DNA from: Seison nebaliae
Taxonomy: Eukaryota; Rotifera; Pararotatoria; Seisonacea; Seisonidae
Length of the DNA: 64,000 nucleotides
Reading direction: 5' to 3'
NCBI GenBank assembly: GCA_023231475.1
Contig: JALJEE010001441.1
Coordinates: forward strand, 62,001 to 126,000
A program made the translations under genes and the position numbers. Below, one piece after another: positions 23,468 through 35,452 of this stretch (the stretch's first letter is position 1; every line of letters begins with the position of its first letter). The notes beneath the pieces are model-generated. The model did no database searches, was not told where the DNA came from, and saw only the letters and a program-made list of their open reading frames with translations.

Positions 23468-25176
23468 ATGCCGGTACGAACTAGATCGGGAAGATTGACA
23501 TTGAAGAGTAATGGATCGACTCCGCAAACATTACCGAAGAGTGAGAAACGGAAATACGTTAGAAGGAAGAAGATATCCAATAAGATAACCAATAAGAAAA
23601 AGTCGGAGAAAGAGGACTCAAGAAATGAAGAAGTTGATGATGTTTTCTTCGAGGATGATAAACAAAATATAAATTGTGTTGAATCGAACAATTTACTCTC
23701 TCCTCAAAATTCTCTCACTAATAATAAAATTAATTGCTCAAGAAACGATCCGAATCTTTTCTCCGATGATGATGATAAAGAGAATGATGAGACTGTGGAA
23801 TTGTTGACATGTGAAATTCACAGAAAGTCGAAGGAAATTAAGAACTTTTCAAATCGAGATTCAACTATTCGCCTCTTTCCCTTCGGATTCTCTTCTAACA
23901 ACTCGATTGACGGACAATTTCGACTGACTGTCAGTCACAAGGAGGAAGTGAAAGAATTGGCGAAATCGAAAACTATCAAAGATCCATGTACATTCGATGA
24001 ATCGTTTCCATCCAATCATTCAACATGTAATTCAATTTCGTTGGACGACGAAATAATTCCTGAAAGTCAACCACAGACAATGGAAATTGAAAACGATGTT
24101 GTTCAACATCAACAAAATAATGATTTATTATTAGGAAACAGAGTAGAAGAAATGAAAAATTATTTAGTGGATGTTATGGAATTGAGTGGAATAAAACGGA
24201 ATATCTGGGAAACAAATTCTACTGAAAAAACAGAAGAGAAACGAGAAGAAAGTGAAAGTGAAATAGAAGAAATTGAAAATAAATTTATGGAAAATCAAAT
24301 TCTTCATAATATGGATGAAAATGATGATGAAGACGATAATGATGGAATTGAAGATGAAGAAGAAAATGATGGAATTGAAGATGAAGAAGAAAATGAAGAA
24401 AATATTGGAGAATGTGTGGAAGAGCATCAAGTAAGAATGGTTAATGACATAACAAATCAACCAAATAATAATGGTGAGAAAAAAGAGAAAGTTGTTTCTT
24501 ATAAAAATGAAGATAAATTTTTATTTGGAAATGGAACGAAATATTCACCACGAATGAGATCTACTCCGAGAAAGAGTATTCTAAAATCGAAATTGATTCC
24601 AAATGTCATTGAACAACATCAGGAACATCATCATCATCCGAATGAAGAAGGAAATCGCATTCGAGAAAGTCTACGAAATAAGGCAGTAATTACACAAGTG
24701 AAACCGATGAAACGAAGAGTATCATTTCTCACTTCTTTTTTTAAAAAAGTGGATGAAGAACCAGAACCAGAGCGGACTACAGTACGAGAAGATTTTGCGA
24801 TTGATCAATCCAAATTAACGAAAATGATGGAGAAGGCTAATTTGGATCGAGGTTACTTTCATTTAAAATTTAAATACGATAAATATTTATTTTAGATAAA
24901 ACTTTCGTATTATCAAGTCAAATTCGAGAAGAAATCCGATTAGCAATACTGGAAGAAGAGCGAAATCGGCCCGAACAACAACGACGATTACAATTAGCTG
25001 AATTCGATACACTTCCAGAAGCACAAATGTCTGCCATTATCGCTTGTACGAAAGAACTGGAACCATTCGGTATTATTTATCGCAATTTTGCGACAATTTG
25101 CATCTTCCAAATTCCGCTACTCTTCTTGTTCGTTTTGTATAAAATCTATCAATATTTCTCCAATATATTCATGTGA
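23468..25176 (+). CDS. nuclear-type PP1-docking protein with possible tail anchor (about 555 aa)
   Basis: I chose the ATG at 23468 (MPVRTRSGRL). Exon 1 ends at 24851 and exon 2 starts at 24896; the 44-bp GTT-donor intron joins in frame (DR-DKTF). The N-terminus is basic with a run of Lys/Arg (nuclear-localisation-like). The middle is Glu/Asp-rich, with a duplicated NDGIEDEEE unit around 24340-24390. At about residues 368-420 there is TPRKSILKSK and, later, RRVSF, a canonical PP1-binding RVxF motif. This pairing recalls KNL1- or RepoMan-type PP1 targeting proteins. The last segment has a charged helix (EEIRLAILEEERN) and a hydrophobic stretch near residues 525-548 that could be a tail anchor. 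An alternative splice donor at about 25070 would remove that stretch. The family is not identified. Confidence 0.6.
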
Positions 25177-26080
25177 GAATAAAGAAAAATACCGAATCAA
25201 TATACATATAATATGTAAATATAAATTAACAATCGTCTCTTCCTTCACCAACTCTAATCCAGATAATTCCTTATAATGTTGAGTTTATTTCTGAAATCAG
25301 AATCCATTATTAACCATTTTATCCTTTAATGAATTTACCCAAATAAAGATTTCTTTAAATTCCTGCTAATTTCTTCGATAAAGTTAATGAAGAAGATGAA
25401 TTTAAATAGACCGTTTTCATAATAAAATGAGAAAAAAAAGTTATTTGCGAAACGATTGGAGGATAATCTGTTTCCGATAATTAATCCCAACTTTTTACCA
25501 TAAACCAAATTAGAAACATGAATTGAAAATTTTTGAAAAGCTTTTTAATTTTATCTTTAAATATATTAGAACGTAGAACTATAATTGTTCATAGTTATGT
25601 TTATGTTAGTTAGTTGATTAAATTATTAAAAGATGACAGATTTTTTATAATTGTTGATCTGTACATTATTGGAGGATAGACGATTAGTAATAATGTCAAT
25701 AATCGTCAATTACTCAATTATTAAATTGAGATGTAATCTGATACGATGTTCATTTCCTTACATATCTCTCTAAAGTTAATGAAGTAACTAGTTAGAAAAA
25801 ATTCAAGTTTCAAATAAATTTGCATAAAGATAAAAAGATAATTTCATTGAAGAGGAAAGTGTAAAAGTGTTGTGTTGTAGTGATTTAATAAAGAGCTGAC
25901 CATTTGAAAGAGATAACTGATTGATAATATGAAGAAAACGTTTGTCTTTTTTTAAAAGTTAAATAAACAAAAAAATACTTTTAACATTCGCGTCCACTAA
26001 TTACTATAAAATTTTCCTGAATCCTTCATCCTTCAAGTAATAAATATTTGAATTTTGAATTGAAATAAAAACATCGGAAA
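25177..26080. other. intergenic before the acyl-CoA dehydrogenase gene
   Basis: AT-rich spacer without a supported gene. AATAAAG at about 25342 could serve the upstream gene as a polyadenylation signal. Confidence 0.5.
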
Positions 26081-27598
26081 ATGTTTTCAAGTTTGAGAAC
26101 GATTAAACACAAATCTTCGACAGTTAAGACAATTTCTTTTCATTTTCTATTTCATCATTATTTCACAGATAACAAATCTTGTAAGAAATTCATCCGGATT
26201 TTCATTTAGTTAATTTTTTCTTGTTCTCTATTTAGTAAATGGTAATTTGTCAGATTTAACGGACGAACAGAAGGATTATGTTTCTATGACAAAGAAATTT
26301 GTGAAAGAAGAAATCATTCCTGTGGCGGCTAAATACGATAAATCTGGTGATGTTAATTTTAGTTTTGAATTTGGAAGATTGTTAATATTCAATTGTAGTT
26401 TCCGTGGCCGATCATAAAGAAAGCTCATGAAAATGGGTTAATGAACGGATTCATACCTCAAGCATATGGTGGTATGGGCTTAAGTGTACTTGATGGTGTA
26501 TTGATAGGAGAAGAGATAGCTTATGGTTGTACCGGTATCGGTACGGCGTTAGAAGCAAATGGCCTAGGAGTTGGAATCTTTTATGATGCTAAATCTAAAT
26601 TTATATCTAATAGTGTGCACCAGTCATGTTAGCTGGATCAGAAGAACAAAAGAAGAAATATTTAGGACGGTTAACGGAAGAACCGATGATGTGTGTTAAT
26701 TTTTTTTCATGTAATTTTTTGTTAGAATGAAATTTTCAAAAATTTAGGCTTACTGCGTAACAGAACCAGGTGCAGGTTCTGATGTTGCCGGTATTAAAAC
26801 GAAAGCAGTAAAGAAAGGAGACGAATATATTTTAAATGGATCGAAAATGTGGATAACGAATGGGGGACATGCCAATTGGTATTTCGTTTTGGCTCGTACA
26901 GATAGTCAGGCAAAAGATGCATCCAAAGCCTTTACAGGTTTCATTGTAGAAGCTGATACTCCAGGAGTTATTAAGGGTAAGAAGGAAATTAATATGGGAC
27001 AACGGGCGTCCGATACCCGAGGAATTACATTTGAAAATGTTCGAGTGCCTAAGGAGAATATGTTGGTGGCCGAAGGAGCCGGTTTTAAGATAGCTATGGG
27101 TGCTTTTGATAAAACTAGACCACCTGTAGCAGCTGGTGCTGTGGGTTTAGCAAGACGTTGTTTAGATGAAGCCACAAAATATGCAATTGAAAGGAAAACC
27201 ATGGGGCAACCAATCGCCGCTTATCAATCCGTTTCATTTATGTTGGCGGATATGGCAATTGGTATTGAATCATCTCGTCTCTGTACTCATAAAGCTGCTT
27301 GGATGATTGATAACGGTATTCGCAACACCTACATGGCAAGTATTGCTAAATGTCTAGCGGGAGATGTGGCTAATAAAAGCGCAACAGATGCAGTTCAGGT
27401 GTTTGGCGGTGCTGGATTCAATACTGAATATCCAGTCGAGAAATTGATGAGAGATGCAAAAATTTTCCAAGTTTTTACTTAACTTCTTTCAAGTTCTACT
27501 TTTTTCCCCTAAAGTTATATGAAGGTACTGCTCAAATTCAACGATTGATCGTTTCACGAACTCTTCTTGCTAAAGCGGCTAAAGGTGAAGATTTGTAA
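26081..27598 (+). CDS. ACADM: medium-chain acyl-CoA dehydrogenase (mitochondrial)
   Basis: Catalyses the first FAD-dependent step of mitochondrial beta-oxidation on medium-chain acyl-CoAs. I place six exons: 26081-26180, 26236-26351, 26399-26569, 26614-26694, 26748-27470 and 27515-27598. The first encodes a basic, Ser-rich presequence ([12 protein letters not shown]) typical of mitochondrial import. Diagnostic blocks follow in order: [46 protein letters not shown] (FAD/substrate loop), [12 protein letters not shown], the block [36 protein letters not shown] and [14 protein letters not shown]. The last contains the catalytic Glu. Length and order match the family closely. The end lies 137 bp before COX19. 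Confidence 0.95.
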
Positions 27599-27735
27599 AA
27601 AACTTTTTCTTTTTCCGAAAGTTTTTGGAGACAAACAACAAAATTCTTAGCTCATATTGGAAACATAATAAAATTTAAGTATTTAATTTATTTTCTTCCT
27701 CTCACAACAAAAATAACTCATCGACGAACTTAAAG

Positions 27736-28105
27736 ATGTCGTCGGCTATGGTATATGGAAAGAAAAATTTCCAACCTTCTCCACCTCAAAAAGGAGTTTT
27801 CCCTTTAGACAGAAAAGGTTTTCATCAATTGAATATTTGTAATTTAAATCAGATTTAATGAATGAATAATGAAATTTTCATTCTTAAAAAAGGATTATGT
27901 AAAGAGGCGTTTATCGAATATATGGATTGTTTGACGAAGAACAAGAATGAAAGTGTAAAATGTCGTGAACAATCGAAACATTATTTGGAGTGTCGAATGC
28001 AAAAGTTTTCTTTCAGTTCAATTTTCACTTTTCATGAAAATTTCTCAATTCGTCAGTCGTTTAATGTTGGAGGAGGATCTCTCACATTTTGGATTTCGTT
28101 CATAA
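27736..28105 (+). CDS. COX19: cytochrome c oxidase assembly protein COX19
   Basis: Small intermembrane-space protein needed for copper delivery and assembly of complex IV. Exons are 27736-27817, 27893-28004 and 28057-28105, joined by GTT-donor introns. The N-terminus (FQPSPPQKGVFPLD) is the family signature. It is followed by a twin Cx9C hairpin: CKEAFIEYMDC and CREQSKHYLEC, the motif oxidised by the MIA40 import system. The C-terminus RLMLEEDLSHFGFRS matches the usual RLML-E-L-x-GF ending. The protein is about 80 aa, near the normal size. Unspliced reading of the last exon would give a wrong tail. The stop is 91 bp before the next gene's start. Confidence 0.93.
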
Positions 28106-28196
28106 AAATATCATTTTAATTCTCTTTAAATTTCCGAGCTCTTCGAAAATTTTTAAATAAAATTTTCTCTTTTTTTTCTCAAATGATTTTTGGAGA

Positions 28197-31100
28197 ATGT
28201 GGAATGATTTGCCAGATAAATTATTGGATAAGATTGTTGAGAGTGTGGAACGATTATCGGGGAAATGGGGATTAATGAAATTCTCTCTAGTTTGTCGATC
28301 GTGGAATTTGAGTGTGAAAAGATCATCAAAATGGAAATCGTTCAGTTTGACGGTTGAGAATGAGAATCGATATTCCATGAATAATTTTGATGATTTCTCA
28401 CCAGAATGTTATGGAGAAAATCGAATTATCGAATCCATCACATTGACCAATCGACAAGTGGAAAGATTATTAGAAAATGAATTATTTTCTTTTGATCATT
28501 TGACTCGTTTGGATTTATCGAAAATGTTCATAAATTTCGATAATCTTCATCATCTTCTCATTAATACGTCAATGAATTTGTTGTCGTTATGTTTGAATTT
28601 TCAATATTTCCAGAAAGGTCCTAACATTCATACGAGTCAATTATTTCTTGAACGATTATTATTGAATGAGAAATCGAATGAATTCTTTCGGAAACTTGAG
28701 AAGTTTTATGTGAAAAATGTTTGTGATACGAAAAAACATTCGAATTATGGAAATGATAAGGAGAAATTTTTTCGTAATGATGATTCATCATTAGCTGCTT
28801 TCGTTTTCTTTATTATTCAACAATCACAATATTCTTTGAGATCGTTCGGAGTGAAATGTATCGATCCAAATTTATTGGATCGAATTCTTTCAATTATTTC
28901 AAAAAATTTATCAATTCTTCTCATTAATGACGTGGAAGATATCGATTCGATTATTGAGAATTTCTCTGAAAGATTATCACATTTGAAATCGTTAGAAATC
29001 ACTAAATGTGATATCAAATTAAATGAATCACTTCTCTCTTTATCGATGGTGTGTGAAGAATTGGAGACATTACAAATTGGAAAGATGACGAGTATTAATC
29101 AAAAACATCTCACTTCATTCCCATCACTCAAATATTTGAGATTACATTATTTTGATAAAGTCAATTTGGATCATGACGAATTAAATACAACTCTCAAACA
29201 ATCAAGAAACGAACGAATTAACAAACACGAATTCTTCCGTCTTCCTATCAATTTGAAGAGAATCGAATATCTTCATCATCTTCACTTCCAATCATTTAAC
29301 GATCGAAATCTGTTCGAATTAGAAAACCGTCATGATGATAATGAAAATGAGATGGATGACGTGAATTTGAGGAAGAAACGTAGAAGGAAATCGAGAATGT
29401 GTTGTAGTTATATGAAATGTCGAAAATTTATAGAAGAGAATTGGACATATTTCGGAAAAGAAGAAACGAATGATGGAATCGATAATGAAACCGTCATTAG
29501 TCAATCGACGTCAAGAAATGACGATTTGTCTAATCATATAATGGGAGAGAATAGAAAGAGAAGAAATCTCTCAACGATTGGATCTGATGGAAGTAGGAGT
29601 GATGGCACTTTTTCTGATGGCAGCGATTCTTTAACAGAATATCAGGAAACGGAATTTGGTCGAGTCTCCACTTTCCTCCTTTATAATTTAACTGGAATTT
29701 ATGATAATTCCATTATATATTTCACAGCACTCATATCGGAATATGATGATAATGATATGGATTTGAAACCGTTTATTATTCAAACAAATCGATCGTTAAT
29801 TCTGGAAATTCCTCATCATGTTTTCGGTCAGTTATTCAACGACAGACCATCAACAATTGAAGATAAGACTTACATTCTCAAATTGGAGAATGTTCTACTT
29901 CTCCATTTGAATCATGATCGATATCCGATCAAATATTCATCGTTAGATGATTTGGGAGATTTGAATTTTCAAGATTGGTGTTTCCGTCAATTGGAAGTGC
30001 TCTCCATTCATTCTCATAATTATCAAAGTCAACTCAAACATTGTTTATTCTTTGCACAATTAATTATGGATTTGAGTAATGAAAATGAATTAAAAGTATT
30101 TTTATGTCGTCGTTCAAATTCCATTTTTACTCTATATCAATTTCCATTAAATCGAGTACATCGATGGAGTAATTTGTTGAGACATTTAGATCTGTTAGGA
30201 ATTTACGTCTCTCCTTTCTCTCTCGCCACTCTCGTATCTGTATCGGCGAAATGTTTAGAATCATTGAAATTCGGATATGGATGGCACACGAGAAAATGTG
30301 AAAGACGATCATGTCTCGTTTGTCGAGAAAAGAAAACGAAAAAAATCCTCCGATATCAATTCGATATGCAACCGTTATTATGCGCATTGATTGGAGAGAA
30401 TTATTTTGAAAGGAAACAAATGAAATTAAATCGTCTAATGAATTTGAAGGTGAATCGGACGACGAATAATGAATTGGAGATGAATGATGAAGAATTGAAT
30501 TATCAATTCGCCATTTTTACGAAGAATGCCACGGTAAAATTAAAGTGTCTTTATGTCATGTATGATTCGTATGAATTGGTGAATAATTTCAATGATTCTT
30601 CATGGAAATTCTCAGTAAATGATCTGAATAAGAAATGTGGAAGTTTAAAGGATATTCATCTTCTCATGTTGTCGTTAGACGAGATTAGTTACCATCAGCA
30701 ACGACGACTCGACTTAATTGATAGTAATTCATTTTCTGGCGTTCTCCTTCATTCACGTCTCACTGATATTGTCAATTGGAATATTAACATTTTTTATCAT
30801 CCATCCAAAATTCACAAACCATTCAACATTCACTTATGTTGTTTACAGAACTCAAATTCCTCATCGACATTCCTCCAAAACAATCAAACAACAACAACAA
30901 TTAGTGATAATTTAATAAGCGAATCAAATTCAATAACAACAACAACAATGAATGATGATTTAATAAGAAAATTAAATTCAACAACAACAACAACAACAAT
31001 AGAATCTCATTCAACAATAACAACAACACAATCGAAATCATCAAATTCGATATCAACAGTAAATGATAATTTCAATTCATTACCAACAACAACAACAATG

Positions 31101-31286
31101 AATGATAATTCAATGATAATTAATCATAATCAATTATTAACATGTCCATTATCGACCAAATCACAATCATCCACAACGATGACGAACACGATAAACGCTT
31201 ACAAACATATTACCCATCGTCATTGTTATCCTCCCATCATTCCTCCTCCGTTCGATTTTCATTCAAATTTCTACAAATTCTTCTAA
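28197..31286 (+). CDS. large F-box protein, LRR-like (1029 aa)
   Basis: Single-exon gene. Residues about 1-50 form an F-box (WNDLPDKLLDKIVESVE, then FSLVCRSWNLSVK), which binds SKP1 in SCF ubiquitin ligases. Residues about 60-350 and 600-800 contain irregular Leu-rich segments (LTRLDLSKM, LKSLEITKCDI, LKYLRLHYF) consistent with degenerate leucine-rich repeats for substrate binding. Between them is a basic stretch (KKRRRKSR) and a Ser/Asp-rich linker. A Cys cluster near residue 700 (CERRSCLVC) may be structural. The last about 180 residues are Thr/Ser/Asn-rich and include imperfect repeats of TTTTMNDDLI. The substrate is unknown. A start at this Met gives the F-box at the extreme N-terminus, as in many FBXL proteins. 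Confidence 0.8.
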   Translation: MWNDLPDKLLDKIVESVERLSGKWGLMKFSLVCRSWNLSVKRSSKWKSFSLTVENENRYSMNNFDDFSPECYGENRIIESITLTNRQVERLLENELFSFDHLTRLDLSKMFINFDNLHHLLINTSMNLLSLCLNFQYFQKGPNIHTSQLFLERLLLNEKSNEFFRKLEKFYVKNVCDTKKHSNYGNDKEKFFRNDDSSLAAFVFFIIQQSQYSLRSFGVKCIDPNLLDRILSIISKNLSILLINDVEDIDSIIENFSERLSHLKSLEITKCDIKLNESLLSLSMVCEELETLQIGKMTSINQKHLTSFPSLKYLRLHYFDKVNLDHDELNTTLKQSRNERINKHEFFRLPINLKRIEYLHHLHFQSFNDRNLFELENRHDDNENEMDDVNLRKKRRRKSRMCCSYMKCRKFIEENWTYFGKEETNDGIDNETVISQSTSRNDDLSNHIMGENRKRRNLSTIGSDGSRSDGTFSDGSDSLTEYQETEFGRVSTFLLYNLTGIYDNSIIYFTALISEYDDNDMDLKPFIIQTNRSLILEIPHHVFGQLFNDRPSTIEDKTYILKLENVLLLHLNHDRYPIKYSSLDDLGDLNFQDWCFRQLEVLSIHSHNYQSQLKHCLFFAQLIMDLSNENELKVFLCRRSNSIFTLYQFPLNRVHRWSNLLRHLDLLGIYVSPFSLATLVSVSAKCLESLKFGYGWHTRKCERRSCLVCREKKTKKILRYQFDMQPLLCALIGENYFERKQMKLNRLMNLKVNRTTNNELEMNDEELNYQFAIFTKNATVKLKCLYVMYDSYELVNNFNDSSWKFSVNDLNKKCGSLKDIHLLMLSLDEISYHQQRRLDLIDSNSFSGVLLHSRLTDIVNWNINIFYHPSKIHKPFNIHLCCLQNSNSSSTFLQNNQTTTTISDNLISESNSITTTTMNDDLIRKLNSTTTTTTIESHSTITTTQSKSSNSISTVNDNFNSLPTTTTMNDNSMIINHNQLLTCPLSTKSQSSTTMTNTINAYKHITHRHCYPPIIPPPFDFHSNFYKFF
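30886..31115 (+). repeat. imperfect tandem repeat coding for TTTTxxxDN(L/S)I units
   Basis: Within the F-box gene, (ACA)n runs alternate with AATGATGATTTAATA-like segments, giving four loosely related units of about 15-25 codons. The pattern looks like microsatellite-driven expansion of a disordered tail. Confidence 0.6.
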
Positions 31287-31644
31287 TTAATTTCATCGAA
31301 TCGTCGCCCACTCTCGATGATTAATGAACTTCTATTAATGAAAAGTAACGCTGGATAGTCGCATTTTTGAGAAATATACATCATCATTCATATTTACGTC
31401 AATCCTTACGTAGTTGATGACGTCAATTATAAGTGGAGTAAATAAAATACTTTTAATCTCGGACATTTCAACAATTCATCATTTAAAGCAAGAATTATCG
31501 TTCAATTGATCATGATAAACATTTCTCTTTATGCATCTCAAACTATCTACATCGATATCTTATTAATTCGATTGGAAGCGAAATCGGAAAACATTATTGG
31601 GCAATAAACGAAAGAAAACCGGAAAAGTTAGAGAAAATATCATA
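31287..31644. other. intergenic
   Basis: Short spacer between the F-box gene and the small Met/Pro-rich frame. No gene is seen. Confidence 0.5.
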
Positions 31645-31863
31645 ATGGACTCATCAACCGCTGGTTATATGCTGGGAGCAGGATTACGTCAAGCTGCTCT
31701 CAATTTCCAACAAAATTCGATGATGCAAAATCCGATGATGCAAAATCCATCGATGATGATGTATAATGGAATGATGAATCCATTTTATATGCCCATGATT
31801 CCATATATACCGATGCCATATCCAGTACCATATCCAGTGCCATATCAGCAGCAGTTATTTTAA
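31645..31863 (+). CDS. Met/Pro/Tyr-rich small protein (72 aa)
   Basis: I do not recognise it. From the ATG at 31645 the frame reads a short helical start (STAGYMLGAGLRQAALNFQ), then Met/Asn/Pro repeats (MMQNP twice) and a Pro-Tyr-Pro-Val repeat (PYPVPYPVPY) before QQQLF. The biased but repeated composition and the clear ATG suggest a real short protein or the last exon of one. An earlier in-frame extension without ATG continues upstream to 31597. There are no transmembrane or signal features. It could be an RNA-binding cofactor or structural peptide, but this is guesswork. Confidence 0.4.
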   Translation: MDSSTAGYMLGAGLRQAALNFQQNSMMQNPMMQNPSMMMYNGMMNPFYMPMIPYIPMPYPVPYPVPYQQQLF

Positions 31864-34800
31864 TTTTATTTTATTCCATTTCACTCCTCCAATTTCCAGG
31901 CAATGTTGTTATTATTATTATTGAGAAGAATTAAGGAAACATTAAAAAATGTTTGTGGGAAATCGACGACGAAGACGGATCGATTCTTATTAATAGAAGA
32001 AGGAAAGAATTTTTCGATTTTTTTTTTCATGAAGGAAAAAAGGAAGGAGTCATCATCATTCTTCCGCCAATCTTTCCATTTAATTAACATGACTCCTTCA
32101 TCGATTATATCCTTCTTCAATCCGACATCCACCAAACACCTCTACTGCCTTCATCTCGGTGACAGAATGGCTCGACAGATATTCATGAGACCATCCCATA
32201 TCAACAATCTATTACGTAAGAAAGTAACGGACGAATTTTTGGTAGTTGTTGGTAAATAATGGAATTCCAGTTTGTTTTCTTTCCTCATCTCCGCCACCGT
32301 CATTGCTTTTCCTTCATTTTTGTATTTAATTTAAATTTCCTATTTTAACCTTTGTTCCCCTGTCATTCTCCCATCCATCTTTTATTTGGGACTAATTTTG
32401 TAAAAAATATTTATCTAAATTTTCATTCATCCATAGAAGAAATTGAATAAAATTAATTCTAAAAAATTAGACTGGAACTTTCTCATTCTTTCTTACTTCA
32501 ACCTGAACTGATTGATGACTAACAAAGAGAAATTTATTGTCGATTTTTGAAAAATTCGTTCAACAACTCAACATCTATTTAGGATGATGATGATGTTAAA
32601 ATGCATATCAAATATCGGAATGTGACGATCTGGAAATTCATAAATATTATTTTTGTTTCTCTCCACAATTCTCTTTTTAATTTACTTAGCAACTGAATAA
32701 AAAGATTAATTTTTCTCACTTTCATCCTTGATGTTTCCTTGGAATAAATATAGTTTCTGTAGAAAAGTAGGTTTATCTTCCATCCGTCGCCCAGATAAAA
32801 CACTGAGAAATATTCATCAAAATCAATTGTGAAGGATTGATGCATAATTATTGCTGCTTCATCAACATAATTCTGATTTGTTTCATCTGACATCGTTGTC
32901 ACCTCCAATTCGACTAATTTTTTGTATAAAAATATGAGATGTCCTTTAAACATATTCTATCTAAAGAATTGTCGAGTGATAGCGTAAGGAACTTCCCCCA
33001 TCTCTCCTTTACTACTCTCGTTCACTGCACAATAAGAATGTGAGATTTCTAGACATCTGCTTGACCTCCGAATTGATGGCTATGTATCGAGATAAGAGAG
33101 AGCTGTATGTATTCTCATAATAAAATTTGTTGAGGTCAAGTGTGGATGAAAGGAGAATGATTTCTTCTGGAAAACGATAATAGAATTCGTGTGTTGGTGG
33201 GGAGAGCAGGTATCATCATAAAAAGACGAAGGGGGAAAAGAAAAATTTAGTTGATGAATCGACATTCGTTAATGAATAAGTATGCGAGATAGATACTAAT
33301 TTGTATATCATTTACTTCCGTTTCCAAATGCCAATTCTCATATACGTATATTATCTATTCTCCTTCGAAAAGTAAGTATGAAATCGAACGACATCGTCGT
33401 GTTAATGAGCAATAGGAAATATTGACAAGAAGAAGGAACGAAATTAAAAGATTATTAAAAATCCAAATAGGATATTATTCAGGCAATCTTTCTTATTATG
33501 CCTAACTACAATTTCCTCCAACACCAAAAATTGACAACAATCTTCTTTAAAGTAATTCCCTAATTTAGTGCATTCCATTTTGAGAGTACATAGAAAATCT
33601 TATGGTGAATCAGTTCAATAAACAGGTTTTCATTCTCCTCCAAATAATTGGAATCTACTATCGTTTCATGATATAGTTTCTTTCACATTCTATCTTTCAT
33701 TTCGATATGTATTTCTCATATGATTCTCTTAATCGTAATGATTCTTATAGTTCTGTTAAAGAGATTTTTGTGAATAAAGATTAAAAATATCATTGAATGA
33801 GAATGGTATTGATAAGGATAGGAGGAATGCATATTTCAACTTTCAACTGCACAGATTAAACATCAGGAAAGATAAGAAACAGATAGAATAAATTGATGAA
33901 TGAAGGAAATTGGAAGGTTTCGTTTTATTCATTATCGTTATCATCTAATTCTGATGTTTATGATTTGTATGAGTTTCAATTAGGAATTTATCTGGTTGGT
34001 CGATTAGCTATGTCAGTCTTCAAATTACTAATTTCATTATTATTCATAAGAAAGGGACAATCCTTTATTAAATAACTGAATTGTAGACAAGACGAGACGA
34101 GACATGAGCAGATACAAATTGAACGGACGAGTTAAAATTTAGGAATAAATTTTAAAAAAAAAGAGAGTTGATTTGAAAAGTTCCTCAAACGAACGTTGTC
34201 ATGACAACGGGAATAGATAATTTTTATCATCAACTACTCTTATGTAATTGAGATAGTAGTAAATTATTTTTCTAGCTCTTATTCTGATGGAACGAAGACG
34301 CATGTGGTACTAGTGCGATAATTAGTACGATTCGGGTAGCTGATGATACTATTCCACTGAATTCTTCTTTTTCGTCTTCTTCCTACTATAATGTTTCTGT
34401 TAGGAAAAAGAAAAAGTTGTTCTTCTTATCTAATCATTCGGTTGATGAAACATCTGTAGTTTGATAAATTTACTCTCATCATCATTATTAAGAGGGGAAC
34501 TATATCATTATCGGAAGACGATTGACGAAAGAGTATTATCTTCATTATTATCTTATTTCATATGTCATCGAGAATAAGTGAATTCCTGATAATAAAGCAC
34601 TATTGATGATGTGGTGACTAATCACTTTCTCTTGTCAAAAGAATCTTTTTCAATTTTCATATCTTAAATGGATGGTGATGATTTCAGGGAAGGAAGAATT
34701 ACATTTTTTTCTCCCATTTCAATTTTCGTTATTTTTTTGAATTTTCGTGATGTTCACATCAAATGCAAAGAATCTATTTGAGAGATATTAAGGAGAAGTT

Positions 34801-35452
34801 TTATAAGGAGAATGGAAATTTTAATTAAAAGAAAAAGTTTTATTTTTTCTTTCCCCAAATGATGTGCCAATCCAGCTTGTCATAGTCGTACCGCTAGCTG
34901 GAATTAGAAGGAATAGATTAATGAAAAAAAATTCTAGCTAAAAAAACTCTATTTTTCTTATGAATTTTTTTGTGTTTTAAAAGAGAATTCTCAATATTCT
35001 TACCTGTAAGAGAATGGAAAGGAAATTAATTTAATGTTTTATTTTTGTTATGAAAAAGCATCAGAATTCGCCTTTTCTTTCCTCCTCAAATCAGTCGAGA
35101 AGATACCTTAAAAAAAATTGAATAAGTAAAGAAGCGTCGGAGAATATTTATCGAAGAAAGTGACGACGAAAAAGAAGAAGAAAGAAAGACGAAAAAAGAC
35201 TCGACTTAAATTATATTTTAATTAGATTCGAATCAACTTCATCGGATTATTGAATTTCCACAAAGTCAACTACAGCCTCCTCTCCCATTTTGTTGATATG
35301 AATGAAAAGAAACTTGATCAAGAGAAATTAGAAGAGTTTTCCTTTCTACTTCCAAACAACATTTTCATTTTTCATTCGTAAATTTCCTGTCGAATAAAAT
35401 AATCAATATTTTTAGTGCAAGCAAACATACAAATAAAAAAACTCCGTCATCG
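31864..35452. other. long intergenic region
   Basis: No convincing gene. Open frames at 31903-32259 (plus) and 32579-32953 (minus) have no motif and no obvious splice partners. The stretch holds an RFX-type palindrome at 34194-34209 and otherwise AT-rich DNA. It may contain the promoter of the peptidase gene at 35453. Confidence 0.5.
34194..34209. promoter_or_regulatory. perfect 16-bp palindrome, X-box-like
   Basis: CGTTGTCATGACAACG is its own reverse complement, and its core fits the X-box consensus RYYNYYWWRRNRAC recognised by RFX/DAF-19 factors. It lies about 1.2 kb upstream of the peptidase gene, further than X-boxes usually sit. The target is uncertain. Confidence 0.4.

Noticed and set aside
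27961-28115. Unspliced C-terminus of COX19 reading into a Phe/Ser-rich tail
   Set aside because: Splicing 28005-28056 restores the conserved RLML...GF ending, so the read-through is an artefact.
31903-32259. 118-codon plus-strand open frame
   Set aside because: Leu run at the start, mixed composition, no motif and no splice partner; probably chance.
32579-32953. 124-codon minus-strand open frame
   Set aside because: No recognised motif or homologous block; could be real but unsupported.
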